Shown: piece after piece, positions 31,962 through 43,700 of the stretch
How the letters are laid out: each line of letters starts with the position of its first letter
How positions within the stretch are numbered: position 1 is the first letter of the stretch
Notes under the pieces: model-generated
What the model was told of the DNA's origin: nothing
Databases searched by the model: none
Seen by the model: only the letters and a program-made list of their open reading frames with translations
Made by a program: the position numbers and the translations under genes
DNA from: Mesaphorura yosii
Lineage: Eukaryota > Arthropoda > Collembola > Poduromorpha > Tullbergiidae
Assembly: GCA_009869945.1 (NCBI GenBank)
Contig: WIXG01000217.1
Location: forward strand, 1 to 64,000
DNA: 64,000 nt
Direction of reading: 5' to 3'

Positions 31962-33066
31962 ATGAGGGTAACTTTCGGAGCCTTCTGTTTATGTGCTTTT
32001 GCGAACCGCTCGGCGTGTGTTCGCGGCTGTGACTGTGACCCCTTCGGTTTCCAGTTAGCAAGCAGTTCGGAGTCGATCCCCAGCTTCAAATCACGCTTCG
32101 TGTCATTAGGAGCCAGCGCCGTGAGCCGTTGGCGGTTGAGGGCAGGCGGGAATCGTCCGATCGTGTCGACGCGTGCACTTCGGAAGGACGGGCTGATGCC
32201 CCGGATAGTTAGCTCAAACAGTCGGGATCGAGACCAGTAGTCGTCCTTGTAACGTGACGAAGGACAGGACCTTCGACTTCAGGGTCTATGCGCTGTAGTT
32301 GTTGTTGATTTCAGCGTCCATGAGAGACGCCGAAGATTACTCCAAGGATGTCACTCAGGTCGGTGCTCGCCTTCCACATCACCCGTTCGCCCCTCCTCCC
32401 CAAATTGACCACAAGTAGGTCCAGATTGGGGTACACGAGCCACAGCATGTCAATAACTACTCTTGGATACTCGCCTGGCTCCTCCGGAAGCTCCCCGTGG
32501 GGGATATCCAAGCCTAGCTTGCTTACTGTAAGGCAAAACCCGTCTGGGTTCGCACCAGGATCACTGACGATCAGGAAGACCATTTGCATTAATCGCAAAG
32601 CACGCTGAGAAGTTGAAGTGGACGGAGTTCAGGGTCGGAAATAGGTTCAACATCCGGAGCACGGTGGACGCCTAATCCACAGTACGAGGAGATAGCTTCC
32701 AGGCGGGCAAGTGCGTTTTAGGAACGGTGCGAAGGTGGAACCCAAAGTGCTTCAGCTGTATGATTAGAGCTCCCAGTTGAGTCTCGTCGAACTCCAGGGC
32801 GGCTGGTAAGCTAGCGAGTCTTAGCGTGAAATCGTCGGCGTCGTTGGCTTCGAGGTGCAGAGACTGCAGAGCGGGACATTTCAACCTGATGAATTGCAGC
32901 AAGTTCGTTCCTGACGGGCCTCCAACGTTGTCGGCCGTGGTGATTCGCAATGCACATGTACAAGTGATTGAAAAACAGCTGGTGTTGTAACGTGTTGTGA
33001 TTCATTATTCGAATTTTCTCCTTGCTTGGCCAGTCTTGAATAACGTACAACATGTCATCAGTAATC
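31962..33066 (-). pseudogene. F-box/LRR-like gene remnant
   Basis: Minus-strand pieces in several frames. TDDMLYVIQDWPSKEKIRIM is followed by NLLQFIRLKCPALQSLHLEA and TQLGALIIQLKHFGFHLRTV, interrupted by a stop. Then come VLRMLNLFPTLNSVHFNFSA, a second interrupted block with VVIDMLWLVYPNLDLLVVNL, and finally YKDDYWSRSRLFELTIRGIS..RVDTIGRFPPALNRQ ending near 31970. The CPxLxSLxLxxN type spacing and repeats of leucines suggest leucine-rich repeats as in F-box proteins. Stops and frameshifts without plausible introns argue for a pseudogene. The family assignment is tentative. Confidence 0.35.
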
Positions 33067-33310
33067 ACTATACAAGTACCTTAAGCCTTGGTCTGGTGTG
33101 GTGTAATTGTTGTGACTTGACTGCAGGGCAACTACCCCCACAATAATTGGGTACACTTGTTGAATATGAATGAAATATTCGAACAAAGGATTTGAATTGG
33201 GAATCGGCGCAGGTTTTCAGGTTTTTCTTTGACAAACGAAAAAAAAGACTGTAAATTGTGTTCTTACACAGTATTCAAGTTTATACTAATGAATTACTGA
33301 TCAGACGGTA

Positions 33311-33436
33311 ATGGAGGCTCGAGATAACATCGAGAAGGTCCAGGAGACCCTGAATTCCATTCTGAAGCAAGTAATCGAGGAAACCGATCAGATCAAAGAA
33401 ATTCAATCAATTTGTCCTCCACCACACCAAATTTAA
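33311..33436 (+). other. Small coiled-coil reading frame
   Basis: A 41-codon frame, MEARDNIEKVQETLNSILKQ VIEETDQIKEIQ, looks helical and is preceded by an acceptor-like GATCAG. It stops at 33436. No neighbouring exon was found; it could be a fragment or chance. Confidence 0.2.
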
Positions 33437-33511
33437 GACATCCTGCCACTATCCATCGTTCCGACGGGGAAGCTGGCAGAGGTCTCGCTGAACAGTGCAG
33501 TTTGCAAAAGA

Positions 33512-34048
33512 AGCAAGAGGATTAGAGAGGGAAAAACAAGATAACATGACATGCAAGATCAAAATACGCAGTTAGTAAATACATGGAATAATATTGGGGT
33601 TATGGACCTAATATTATTATTATTTTGGTTTGTTTTCATGCAAATGCGTCCTGTTTTCACACGATATATATTCTGATAATAGGATTAAGCTTCCGTTGAT
33701 AAATCTTACTCATAGAACTCTACGACCACAAAAATTTAAGAGAAAAAGCCAGGAAAATCTGATTGAAATAAAAAATTATGTTCTATCTATCATCGTTTTT
33801 GCGGACATACATGCTGCCGCCGATTAAGAAGATAATAAAACCGGAAAGCTGATTTTCGGTATGACCTTTTGAATTCTCTCGCATACTATCAGAGTGATAC
33901 ATTTGTATTACAAAATTGTGCTTTGTGGTGGAGTAATGATCATGGGGAATGTATTTGCAAATGAGATAAGAATTTATCGTATTTACTAACTGCGTATTTT
34001 GATCTTGCATGTCATTTTATCTTGTTTTTCCCTCTCTAAATCTCTTAC
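33512..34048. repeat. Inverted repeat pair with about 70-nt arms
   Basis: The left arm (33512-33582) and right arm (33979-34048) are near-identical reverse complements. They share, for example, GACATGCAAGATCAAAATAC and CGCAGTTAGTAAATAC and differ at a few positions. The 396-base interior is AT-rich without an open frame. It could be a MITE-like non-autonomous element or a hairpin-forming repeat. No clear target-site duplication was seen at the outer edges. Confidence 0.6.
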
Positions 34049-34172
34049 TTATTTTGTCGACGATTCATGAACTTTTCATAATTCAGTGTAAACTTTTCAA
34101 CTTCATAACATTCACCTTACTTCTCTGAAGGTTACATTTCAGGCTAACTGGTTCTCCTGTATTGCTTCAATC

Positions 34173-34547
34173 ATGATTAACAATTACAAGTTCTTGGAAA
34201 TTTCCCTCATTGTTATTGGTCTTTTCTCCAAAGCCGTAGTTGGGCCTCGGTGCTTCGACTGTAATGTCCTGGGATACGCCTGCTGTCCTTATGTAGCAAA
34301 TACTACTGACTATGGAGATTGCTGCGGACTAAACTACCGGTGTTGTAGTGGCGGAATAGGCATGAATGGCTGTTGCGCAATGCACAACACTTGCTGTAAC
34401 GGCAAGTGCTGTAGTTCTGCGTATCAGAAATGCCAAAACGGAGAGTGTGTATCGCTGAATTCCTCCAGCACCAGAAGCGTCATTGGAAATATCACAATTA
34501 TCACATTGCTATTCGTGGCAATCAGTATCTTCCAGCAGGCAGGTTAG
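34173..34547 (+). CDS. Small cysteine-rich cell-surface protein, possibly GPI-anchored
   Basis: A 124-aa frame. A signal peptide (MINNYKFLEISLIVIGLFSK) is followed by a very Cys-dense core with about 20 cysteines and many CC pairs: CFDCNVLGYACCPYV, GDCCGLNYRCCSGG, NGCCAMHNTCCNGKCC, KCQNGECV. A Ser/Thr stretch and hydrophobic end (VIGNITIITLLFVAISIF) resemble a GPI signal. The CC-rich spacing recalls granulin-like folds, but I do not claim that family. A GCAG|GTTAGT donor-like site overlaps the stop, so an alternative ending is possible. A further coding-like stretch follows at 34600-34768, just before a transposon insertion. Confidence 0.5.
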   Translation: MINNYKFLEISLIVIGLFSKAVVGPRCFDCNVLGYACCPYVANTTDYGDCCGLNYRCCSGGIGMNGCCAMHNTCCNGKCCSSAYQKCQNGECVSLNSSSTRSVIGNITIITLLFVAISIFQQAG

Positions 34548-34769
34548 TAGTCGTAAAATCCGATTTAAAATACGGAAGTAGTCATTTTTTAACTGTATTA
34601 ATTAGCTCGAAGGAACAGCTGGGATTGGATATAGGATTCAATAACATTACAGATGCGGACTGCTCAAACCCTCTACTTAATAGGACCATTTTCTCGAGCT
34701 GTTTCCAGGACAGCACGCAATTATACTTAATAATATACTTAATACCTTACTGCTGTAATGAAGCTACTA

Positions 34770-35901
34770 CAGGGTGGAACACAATATCTGCCCCCCTATC
34801 TACATAAGATTGGGGAAGGTTTTACAGTGATTGTGGGGATGGATCTTGTAGAGGGGTTTAATGCGGATCTAATGAGCCTACTCCCAACTTGATCTGATCA
34901 TATTTGAGCGAGTTTTTGCAAAAATAGTCCGAAAAGTACGAAATGCAACAATATTTACCTTTCAATATTTGGTTTGTCCACCTCCTGCAGCCCGTACGGC
35001 ATCAAGGCGGTTCGGAAATGACTTTAGGAGCTTCTCAAACAATTCGGTATCATTTTTCATGGCGTCCAGAATTCAGTCAGTGTGTTTTGGAGATCGTTTT
35101 CGTTCATGTCATTATTCGGAAAGTCTTCGATCAACTTTTGCTCCACGCGGTCTTTTAAGATTGCACCGAGATTTTCTGTCGGATTAAGATAAACGAAGAA
35201 TTCATCTGATGGCACCACGTGAAGGAAATCATCTTCATCCCAATTTCGGAGGAAATTAGCAAACCACAGCCGATCCTCAATATTGACTCGGGATTTTTTC
35301 GGTTTCCTGATTTCATGGAATGGTCGAAGCCCAAACCTTTTCCGATACCGACCGACTGTTTGTCTCGGAATCATCTTTTGCCGCTTGGCTTCAATTTCCT
35401 TTGCAACATTTGCATTACTTTTTCTCCTTCTCCCTGATGACTCACGAATCACATTCTTGCTTTCTTGGCTTAATTTTTCCGGAGCACCACCAGCGAACAC
35501 AGTTTTCACTTCGTCGTAACCTTTGCTCCAATTCCGTTTCACCCAACTCTCCGAGCGATGCAATTCTGATGCAACCCACCGTTTTGTGATGAATTCCGCA
35601 CCAAAATCTCTAGCTCTTTTAAATGCACTTGCTTTTATTCGATCACAAGCACGATTCTCTTCACTGTCACCGGAAAGCGCGGCCGACATAATGAAATTGT
35701 TAATTAAGAAATTAATTAATTGTTTTATTCAGGGCTTGTGGCACTATTTTCGCAATAGCTCGACTACGTGTGGTCGGAACGGGTTGAAACTAATGCCATT
35801 GAATGCGCATTGAAATTCTCTACAAGATTCATATTTTCGTTTCTGTCTTAGCTTGCCCAGGTGCCCCCTGTACAGGGGGGCAGATATTGTGTTCCACTCT
35901 G
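34770..35901 (-). mobile_element. Tc1/mariner-type transposon with internal deletion
   Basis: Bounded by 28-bp terminal inverted repeats, 34770-34797 (starts CAGGGTGGAACACAATATCT) and 35874-35901 (reverse complement starts CAGAGTGGAACACAATATCT), which differ at one position. It is flanked on both sides by TA, the target duplication of this superfamily. The interior holds one minus-strand transposase-like frame. The element is short (1,132 bases) for an autonomous copy, in line with a deleted transposase. Confidence 0.82.
35057..35689 (-). pseudogene. Transposase of the Tc1/mariner element, internally deleted
   Basis: A frame of about 210 aa. The N-terminal helix-turn-helix region includes ITKRWVASELHRSESWVKRN and, later, RQTVGRYRKRFGLRPFHEIR. 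The first catalytic Asp is probably in VVPSDEFFVYL. Directly after it comes NPTENLGAILKDRVEQKLIE, which in full-length relatives follows the second/third catalytic region (PDLNPxEN). So the segment between the first Asp and that motif, with the second catalytic Asp, is missing. The protein could bind DNA but should not be catalytically competent. Confidence 0.7.
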
Positions 35902-35999
35902 TACAGTAGAGATTGCGATTGCCCTATGATTGGCAATGCTTTGTGTTGCCACCCCTTCATTAAATCCATCTCACCAAGCCCGAATCACCGAAATGTATC

Positions 36000-38900
36000 C
36001 TACTGCTGACAGTGGAAAGAAATTGAAATTGACGAAATCACCTTTAGTCGGACAAAGTTAATTTGGAATACTGACTTTTCTGAACTTTCTGTGCAATATT
36101 TGCATTTGAAACAATAAAACGGCACACCGAAATATAACGGCAGGTCGCTGTATTTTGCTGTGATCATGCTGATTTTGAGGGATTGAAACGATGCAATGGC
36201 TGCCGTAGTAAACCAGATTTTACGGTAATTATCGTGGAACCTCAGAGAACTTGAACAGCACAAATCCTTTCTATTAATAATCTTAAAATACAAACTGGAT
36301 AAAAAGGTGCCTCAGTTTTCGGGTGATGCTCTCTGAAGTGTCACCAAATTGTTCACTGGCCGAGCCACTGGTCGTGTTGTGGAGTCTTAATTTTTAAAAT
36401 GTGACTCGGCATTTTTATAGTTGGTGACAACTCTTTCAGGCTTTGGCTGGTTCCACAATTATAAAGCCATCGCAGCGATATCACGTTAAAAAACGATAAA
36501 AAGAACTCAAGAAGCCCAACCAAAGAATAGCGTCTAATGAAAGCAGCAGTGCTGAATTAACAAAAAAATGACGCATTTTTCATAAGTGTCATTAATCATG
36601 CGGCCCGAACTCTTCATCTGATCTTCGAAGAGTTGAACTTCTTTGCGTGCTTCTCCAAGCTGGGCTGAGAAATATTTTGAAAACATCGTGTGCAACTTCC
36701 GAATCACAATGCAAGGAAAGCAAATTCGTCACAGCATTCAGTCTGCCCTTCTTTAAAGTGAAGGTTTCGTGTCGCGACCTTGCAGATGCTTAGCGTTTAC
36801 TGCTGATTACATTTTTAAATTCTCTAAAATCAAATAAAGCTCGGCTCACGGCAGCAGAGGCATGGCGCAGGCACAGACATGAAAAGTTGAGACTGTGGCG
36901 AATCAATTATGAATCTCAAAAGTAAAGCGACAGATGCCTGGTCCGGTTCGGGACTCAGCACATCTGTCTTCCGTTGCTCGTTCGAAATGTAAACTGCCCT
37001 CGTTATCGTTCCTCACCTTGCCTTCGTCTTTGATTCGGAAGTGCGTCTTCGTGTTACGAGCCTGTAAGTCGTGTTTATTTACGTCGCTCGCCCGCCGCGG
37101 CAGCAAAAGTGATTAACAAGCTATCATTGTTATAAATTGGACAGCATCAATCACGAGTTTGTAATCGTAGTCGTTACGATTCAAATTGGGAACTTTGCCC
37201 GCATGTATATTCTTCGCTGTACATTCTCGACTGACTCAAATGGAACGGCACGGCACAGCTTGAAACGATGGCGAAATCGATTCGCTGTCTGCCATTCCCT
37301 GACCAAAATGCCAAAGTGTCAATGCAATGCCGCAAACTGACAGAACTCGAACTCTGACGCGTCTGTTTATGACGTTTTGCGTTTTCATTTTGCATCTCCG
37401 AGTTGTCGTGTGCGAAACAATTTCAGGAAGGGAGTCAGCGGCAGTTCCAGCATCTTTAAACACAAGCGTGTGTGTGTGACTGAGATGCAAAATAAGATCG
37501 AAGGCCTTTTTCCTTTTGTGTTCCGGTCACATGAAGAAGATGTCTCACTTTTGAAGCGGGATACCTACGCTTTGTGTATGATGGTATTTTCTTATCCTGC
37601 CTGCAGAAACTCAGAACTCCTGCACTGCGCTGTGCCAGCAACCAGTACAATATATAAAAGCATGCTTGCAGGCGGAAGCTTAATTAGATAACAAGGCGTA
37701 ATTGAATTAACGTTGACATTGTTTTCTCTTGCCTGTTGTGAGCCCCGCCGTGGTTCTTGTGCTCGTAAATTGTGTAAGTAGCGCAAGTATCAACAACACA
37801 TTAAGCGGCCCAGACTTCAATTTGGCGCAATTCGGTCTTAATTTGACCCAATTAACGAACTGAGAGCCCGGGCCTCCGGTGATTCGTGGCGATTCTCGAC
37901 TGATTTCCTGCTTCTGCGTGTCTCTAAGCCTTTGCGTACGCTCGTACGCATCCTTTCAGTTTGTATTCGATGTACTGCACTTCCTTCGGTGTCTCAGCTT
38001 CACGCTTGCCATGTTTGCTTTTACTTCCATGCACGCGGTTTCGGATCATAATCTTTGTCATAATGATCCATATTTAGATCCCTCAAACCCTTCCATCACT
38101 GCCATCACGGGTTTCGAACTTCCTGCGCGCGTTTGCGTTTCAGTCAACCGACTTTATCTTTTATGGCCTGTATGCATGAATACTTAATGAGATCACTTAC
38201 CACTAGAATCCCGAACTACCCGACTGCGTACAACACGAGACATATTCTTTTGTTGTCCTTTTATTTAGTGTCCGCGGTTCCACTCCGTCGGTGCCTCTTC
38301 CGCATTTACTTTTTACTGTATGCTTTTACGCATTGGGCTGGGACAATAATTTTTCTGTTTTCATTCATAAACCAAGCGTTCTGGCGTGGCATCATGTTTT
38401 CCTTGCTGCTACAATTTAATTCCACGGCATTCGACTCGCGGAGCACGACGGACTTCCAACTCATTTAGTAATCCCATAACTCTTTTACTCTTTCAGAAGT
38501 GCAGCCGAGCAGTGCAACTTCTCTTCTGCTCGCTGCTTTCTCTGCTCCTCTGAGGCGGAGACGAGAGGAGCCTGGTTTCGTTTATTGTGTACGTGTACGT
38601 GTATTTAAGCCTTTTGAGTGTAATGGAGTTAATTTCAGCATTGCGAGGGATTAGCACAACGCATTTCATTAAGCCCATCTGTTTTCATATTTATGACATG
38701 GACTGAGCCCCAGCCAAGCCACGCCACGGCGCGGCAAGGCTCGCATTATTAAAGAATTGCAGACGGGGCTACGACAGTGCGTACGCGACAGTACTTGGAA
38801 TTATTTAAATTCCTGTAGCCGAGTGTTTCAGTCATCAAATTCCGTCTACGGCGCGGCACAGCGAAGTGTGCCGATACAATTATTTGTTGCTGCCGCTAGA

Positions 38901-40018
38901 GCAAAAGCAAAGTAGCTGTCATGTAACTGCTCTGAAGCTGACTGGATTCTTTCTTCCCCTGCCTGCTCTTTTTTTACGGTACGATTTGAACGGGCTCCAT
39001 TTGAATTCAAATATCAAATCCTTTTCATGTACGACATCATTGACTTTTCTCTCCTCCGACCGAATCTCGCTGATCCCTTCCGTTGCTCTTCGCTCGCTGA
39101 AGTTTCTCACTCGAACAAAATCGTAGTATGAATTTTTGATGCAAAGTCGATTATAAATGAAGAAAGGGCCAAAGCCAGGGCAGAGCAGAGCAAGCGCATG
39201 AACTTCGTGCCTGGAATAAAAACTCTGGAGGCCAGGCCGCCCGTTAAATTCTACTGCGCTTAATTCCACTTCTGTTCTGCATTCACATTCCACTTTTGCG
39301 TGTGCGTCTGCTTCTGTTGCATTTAACTTTTGGGTGTCAGGAAGCACTTTCACAAATATTTCGACACGAAGAAGAGAAAGCAGAATGCAGAAAGCAGAAA
39401 GCCGACTCGACGAATGGAAGAAAACGAAAGAATGGCAAATCAGAAATTCAATGAAGTGCTTCAGTGCATTGCGAGCAAAGCAAATAAGCGAAGAAGTAAG
39501 AAATGTTAGATGTTCGATGCTCGCGTGCGTAACCCTTTTTCGGGTGACGAACGAGAAGGCGTCGCCGTGTTTTGTTGCGGTCTCGTCTCCTTTTCAGAAA
39601 ATAGCAACAATTTTAAAAATTGGCCCATGAAGAAGCTGTCGCCTCGTCGTAAACTCGAATCGTAAGTGTGCTCAAGACTGAAAGAAGAACCAAAATTGAG
39701 TTTTCAGCCTCGTGCTATTTGTATTGGAATCCAATCTGGCAAATGTCGCGACTCGCGTACGAAATTGGCTTAACTTATTTCCCATTCAGCGCCAGCCCTT
39801 TCAATTCATGCTGCGTATCACCTAAACTCCCTTTTCAATCACAAGTCGAGGCTCGAAGCTCAAAAGTGTCTGAATCTGAATTACAAGGCGCTCACAATTT
39901 CGTGACTGACCTTTGCACACCCCAGTTTATTAGCAAATGTGTAATTTAATTGGGGGTTCAGAATTTTGACAATCGTGCAAAGAAGTAGTCCAATCACAAG
40001 TTAATCAATCCCGAAAGC
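36000..40018. other. Gene-free region
   Basis: Only short chance frames. No exon with paired splice sites, RNA gene or long repeat could be supported. Short CCGTGCC/GGCACGG-type words recur, for example near 37245. It may be intronic or regulatory sequence of a gene outside the window. Confidence 0.4.
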
Positions 40019-40723
40019 GGAGGAAGAACACAATCGTGGCGGTTACAGCCGCAGCGATGACCAGAAGCATGGCGGTTTGGGGCTGAAGTGTTCAAAAGGA
40101 AGCATAAGTTCAAAGTTAGCTTTGAGTGTGAAGAGTGCTTACAAAGTTTACAGGGCGAGGCCGAAACAGACGAGGATCGTAGCGACGACTGTGGCCAGAA
40201 TCATGACGGACTGTGATGATGCTTGACCAACTTGGCTTCCAGGGGCAGTGTGCGGATCCTGATTGCAGTGGTAACATTTATGAAACTTTGAATCACGCCC
40301 CTCCTTCACGTCGTCGCAACCGTTGTTCCTCAAAGCGAAGGTACAGTATCGACGAGTCACTAAAATCGTCAATGGAGCATTGTTGGTATTTACCCTATCT
40401 TGTACGCAGATGAGATCGAAAGTGAAGAAGTATCGCTCACCTACCTATCATGTTGCCACAGACCTCAATCGCCAATATCCTGCACGCGTTTTCTAGATCT
40501 CCTCACACCTATGGTTCGCCCAGGTCCTTGCAGTCAGCATCGAAGCATTTATAACACTTCAGACCTGCAACCAGCGGGCGCCCAGTTATTTTTCGCCAGT
40601 CGAGTTGTCTATGTACAGCGTTCAGGGCACAAGAAACTTACCAGCAACAGACGAAAGCGAGACCAATCAAAAGCAACAGCGACAGAGCCAGTCGTTCACG
40701 CGAATCAGCCCGAGATCCCATGA
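40019..40723 (-). pseudogene. Ly6-like GPI-anchored protein gene, decayed
   Basis: Minus-strand pieces in order. A signal peptide MGSRADSRERLALSLLLIGL AFVCC (from 40723) ends in a GTAAGT donor. An exon then begins LKCYKCFDADCKDLGEP, hits TAG and TGA in frame, and goes on CRILAIEVCGNMI with a GTAGGT donor. The last exon reads VTRRYCTFALRNNGCDD, HKCYHCNQDPH and ends SVMILATVVATILVCFGLAL, a GPI-type hydrophobic tail. LKCYKC at the mature start and spaced cysteines fit the Ly6/three-finger fold. The phase of the first join does not match, which together with the stops suggests a pseudogene. A second hydrophobic terminal exon (AMLLVIAAAVTATIVFFLRF) lies downstream at about 40090-40019. Confidence 0.45.
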
Positions 40724-40799
40724 TTCCTGATTATCAGTGACTCCCAGACCTTTGAACTTGAACTTCCTCCACTGGTCCGCACTCAGGGTTTCTTTCCAC

Positions 40800-43700
40800 A
40801 ATGAATGACTAGACGAAAGAAGACACGAATTGATCGGAGCAAAACTGAAGGCAACTTGACCGAATCAGTTCAGACAGCGCAGGAGATACTGAACCACCAG
40901 TCGAAATGAAAAGTGAAGACAAATTGGGAGAAAGACAAGAATAAGAAATTCTCGACGACACTGCATTTTTCAAATGGGCAAGCGAAGGCTTCAACGCTAT
41001 TGTAACTTTAGGAAGTTTATCTATTGTCAGCTGGAGGAGTAACTTAACTACTACGCTGTCCAGGATTTTGGAATTCCAAAATAATACACGCATGAAAAAG
41101 ACTTTCGCATGCTGGAAAGATTGCAGTCATTTTGTCAAAGCCCGAGTTCATCAGCTGACGGACTCGTGTCCATATTCTGTCTTCTACTTACTTGTGGCGA
41201 TAAATGGAAAAAAAATCCTCACAAAAGTAACATTAGCGATTAGAAGGGCACTGGCAATTGGCTTCAAACGAAGAGAGTGCAGCTCAGGCTGATGACTTAG
41301 GACTTTACTTTTGCAGTTGAAGCAGAATTCCGTAATTTAACCGCATGGTTTCCAATTACGCTTCCCAAAATAGGGAATTATTAAAGCACCACGCAGTTTC
41401 AGCATGAGCATGAGTCCATTAACCTCCCAGGCACTGCAAACTGCAAAGTGTAAATGGTTACGGAGAATTACGACGACGGTGCAGACAGAGAATAAGAATT
41501 TTATATCGCATTAGCAGGATCAAATTCCACGTCGTCGCGTCGTCGGCTCTGGCAGTCGCTTTATAAAATGTCTCTCCAGAGAACTTTGAACTCGGCGCAA
41601 GTACGTGATTATCTTTTGTCAGATATTACTTTACATGTCATCACTGCGTTGCTGCTGAAGGAGAAAGTGATAGAAAGCTGCAATCACATCTTCGGCTCAG
41701 TATTTTGGAGAATGAAATGAAAGAACCAAAAGAGAAAAATGGCTCGATTCCCTTCCACTCTTTTTCATCTCGATTGAGATTGTATTTGAATTTGAACAGA
41801 TTTCTCGTGAATTTTTATCAACTCCGGAGCGGAGGCGAATAAACGAAACACGAAGGCAGAAGGCTTAGACTTAATGATGTTAAGAAAGTTAAGAATTGGC
41901 GGAGGCTCGAGACGCTCTTAATTTCGGAGGAGGCGCAGTCACTGCTCATTTGTTTCCATTGCTGCTCGTTGCTCCTCGTAATTTGTTGCTCCCTCATCGT
42001 CGGCCCGCATCTACAATCTACATGAAACGACCGTTAAAGTTAATTAGCAATATGGATGCAAAATGGTCCGCACACTCCAAAAATGCTGAACCAGCTTCCA
42101 GCTTCCAGTGCGCGGCGTGTCCCGCAGGATTTTGCCTGCCATGCCCGAAATGAGTCCTTCGCTTCAATTTCGGGCCCGCAGCACGGTAATGTCTTTTATT
42201 TCTGTGCTTCCTTCCGCACTCAGCTAGTTTGTAGTCGTAGTTTGTGGCAGTGCTATGCGTGCGTAGTGCGTAATAATAAAATATAAAATTCTAAACGATA
42301 TTGGGAGTTGTTTCGTCCGCCGTTTGCAGTCCGCATTTCACGAATGGCGAATGGAGAAAGTGTCTTGAGACATTAAGGCATTGCATTGCAATGCATGGTT
42401 TTAAGAGAGCACTTAAATTCTGTACAAAACTCAGGCTCAAGTTTTATGTAAATTGGATCTTCTGGGACCAAGAACAAATTCTTAGTTTCTGGAGTACTGC
42501 AATCGAGTCCACACACTGGCCTGGTCCGTGCATGGCAGACACGTACTCACAATCACATTCGTATTCATTCCGGTAGCGCCAACGCCGGCGCTAACTACCA
42601 AGCGTGCAATTTGATACAATGCGAGGGCGAGAAAATAAAGTCCTTCTACTTCTATTGCTAGACTGGGCTGCTGCTGCAGCTCCGGAAGTGACACGACAAG
42701 AAATCCAAAATCCGTACTTTTCTTTCTTCGAGCATTTAAAACTAAAACGGAATGAAACAATTAAAATGGACAGCTTTGCTTCAGCGAAATCGACAAGAAA
42801 AGTCCAACAATTGAGATTGAGATTTCTTTCCGGAACTGACGAAAGATTAGTATTCAGGCCTCACTGCACGTGATTAAGTGATTGCGATTGTGATTGGAAT
42901 CTGTCCAAGTAATTCAATAACTCGAATCCACTTTAAGAGGCACTGATAATTAAAAGAATACAGCAAGTGAGCGAACGAGAGAATGAAGTCGTTTGGAAGC
43001 TCTGTTCTGAGAACGAAATTCTCTGGAACGGAAGTGGGTTAATCTATGCATTTGCATGTACAAATTGCTTTCATAATGGCCACCGTGCCTCGTCCTCGAT
43101 TGTGTATATAAAAACAGAAGCAATACAGTGCAGACGAACTAAATGACCGTTTACGCCGTAAAAACCAAGTAAGTAGTCGTCGTTTCTCAGCCCAGCACGC
43201 TTCGTTTCGCTTCCGAGTAATTCTAATTCGTAATTCGCCTGCCTTAGCATAAAATTGCCTGGCTGGCTAGGCAATTTAAGCCGTGATTACGATTGCGAAT
43301 GCAATGGGACATAAATCATTAATCCAAGCAATAACAGAGCCAAAATATTGTGAGACTCCAATCAAAGCAGAAATCGAGGCATTACGAATTTGTTGCATTC
43401 GCATTCTCTGATTTTAATCTGCGTAACTAAAAAGATAGTGTATTCTTCTGTGAAATGAGCCCGGGCCAGGCGGCTTTCCCCCAACTCGAACTCGAGCGCA
43501 ATGTAATGCTCAAAAGCAATGCAAAGTCATCGAATTTTTCCTGGATTTTCTGTTCTCGTTCTCGATTTGTTGCTGCTGTCGCGGACTCTTGAGGCATTTC
43601 CCCAGCGCAGTTGAACGATGATTTATTTGGCAGGTCAAGGTTTCAGACTGTCAAATGTGGAAATCTGCAACCCGAATCAGCGTCCGCATCTAAATAATAG

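Noticed and set aside
35219-35589. Plus-strand frames within the transposon
   Set aside because: They are the complement of the transposase. The minus strand shows the helix-turn-helix and NPTEN motifs.
36000-36293. A 97-codon minus-strand frame next to the transposon
   Set aside because: Its composition is AT-driven (Lys, Ile, Ser, Phe, Tyr), with no motif or splice context.
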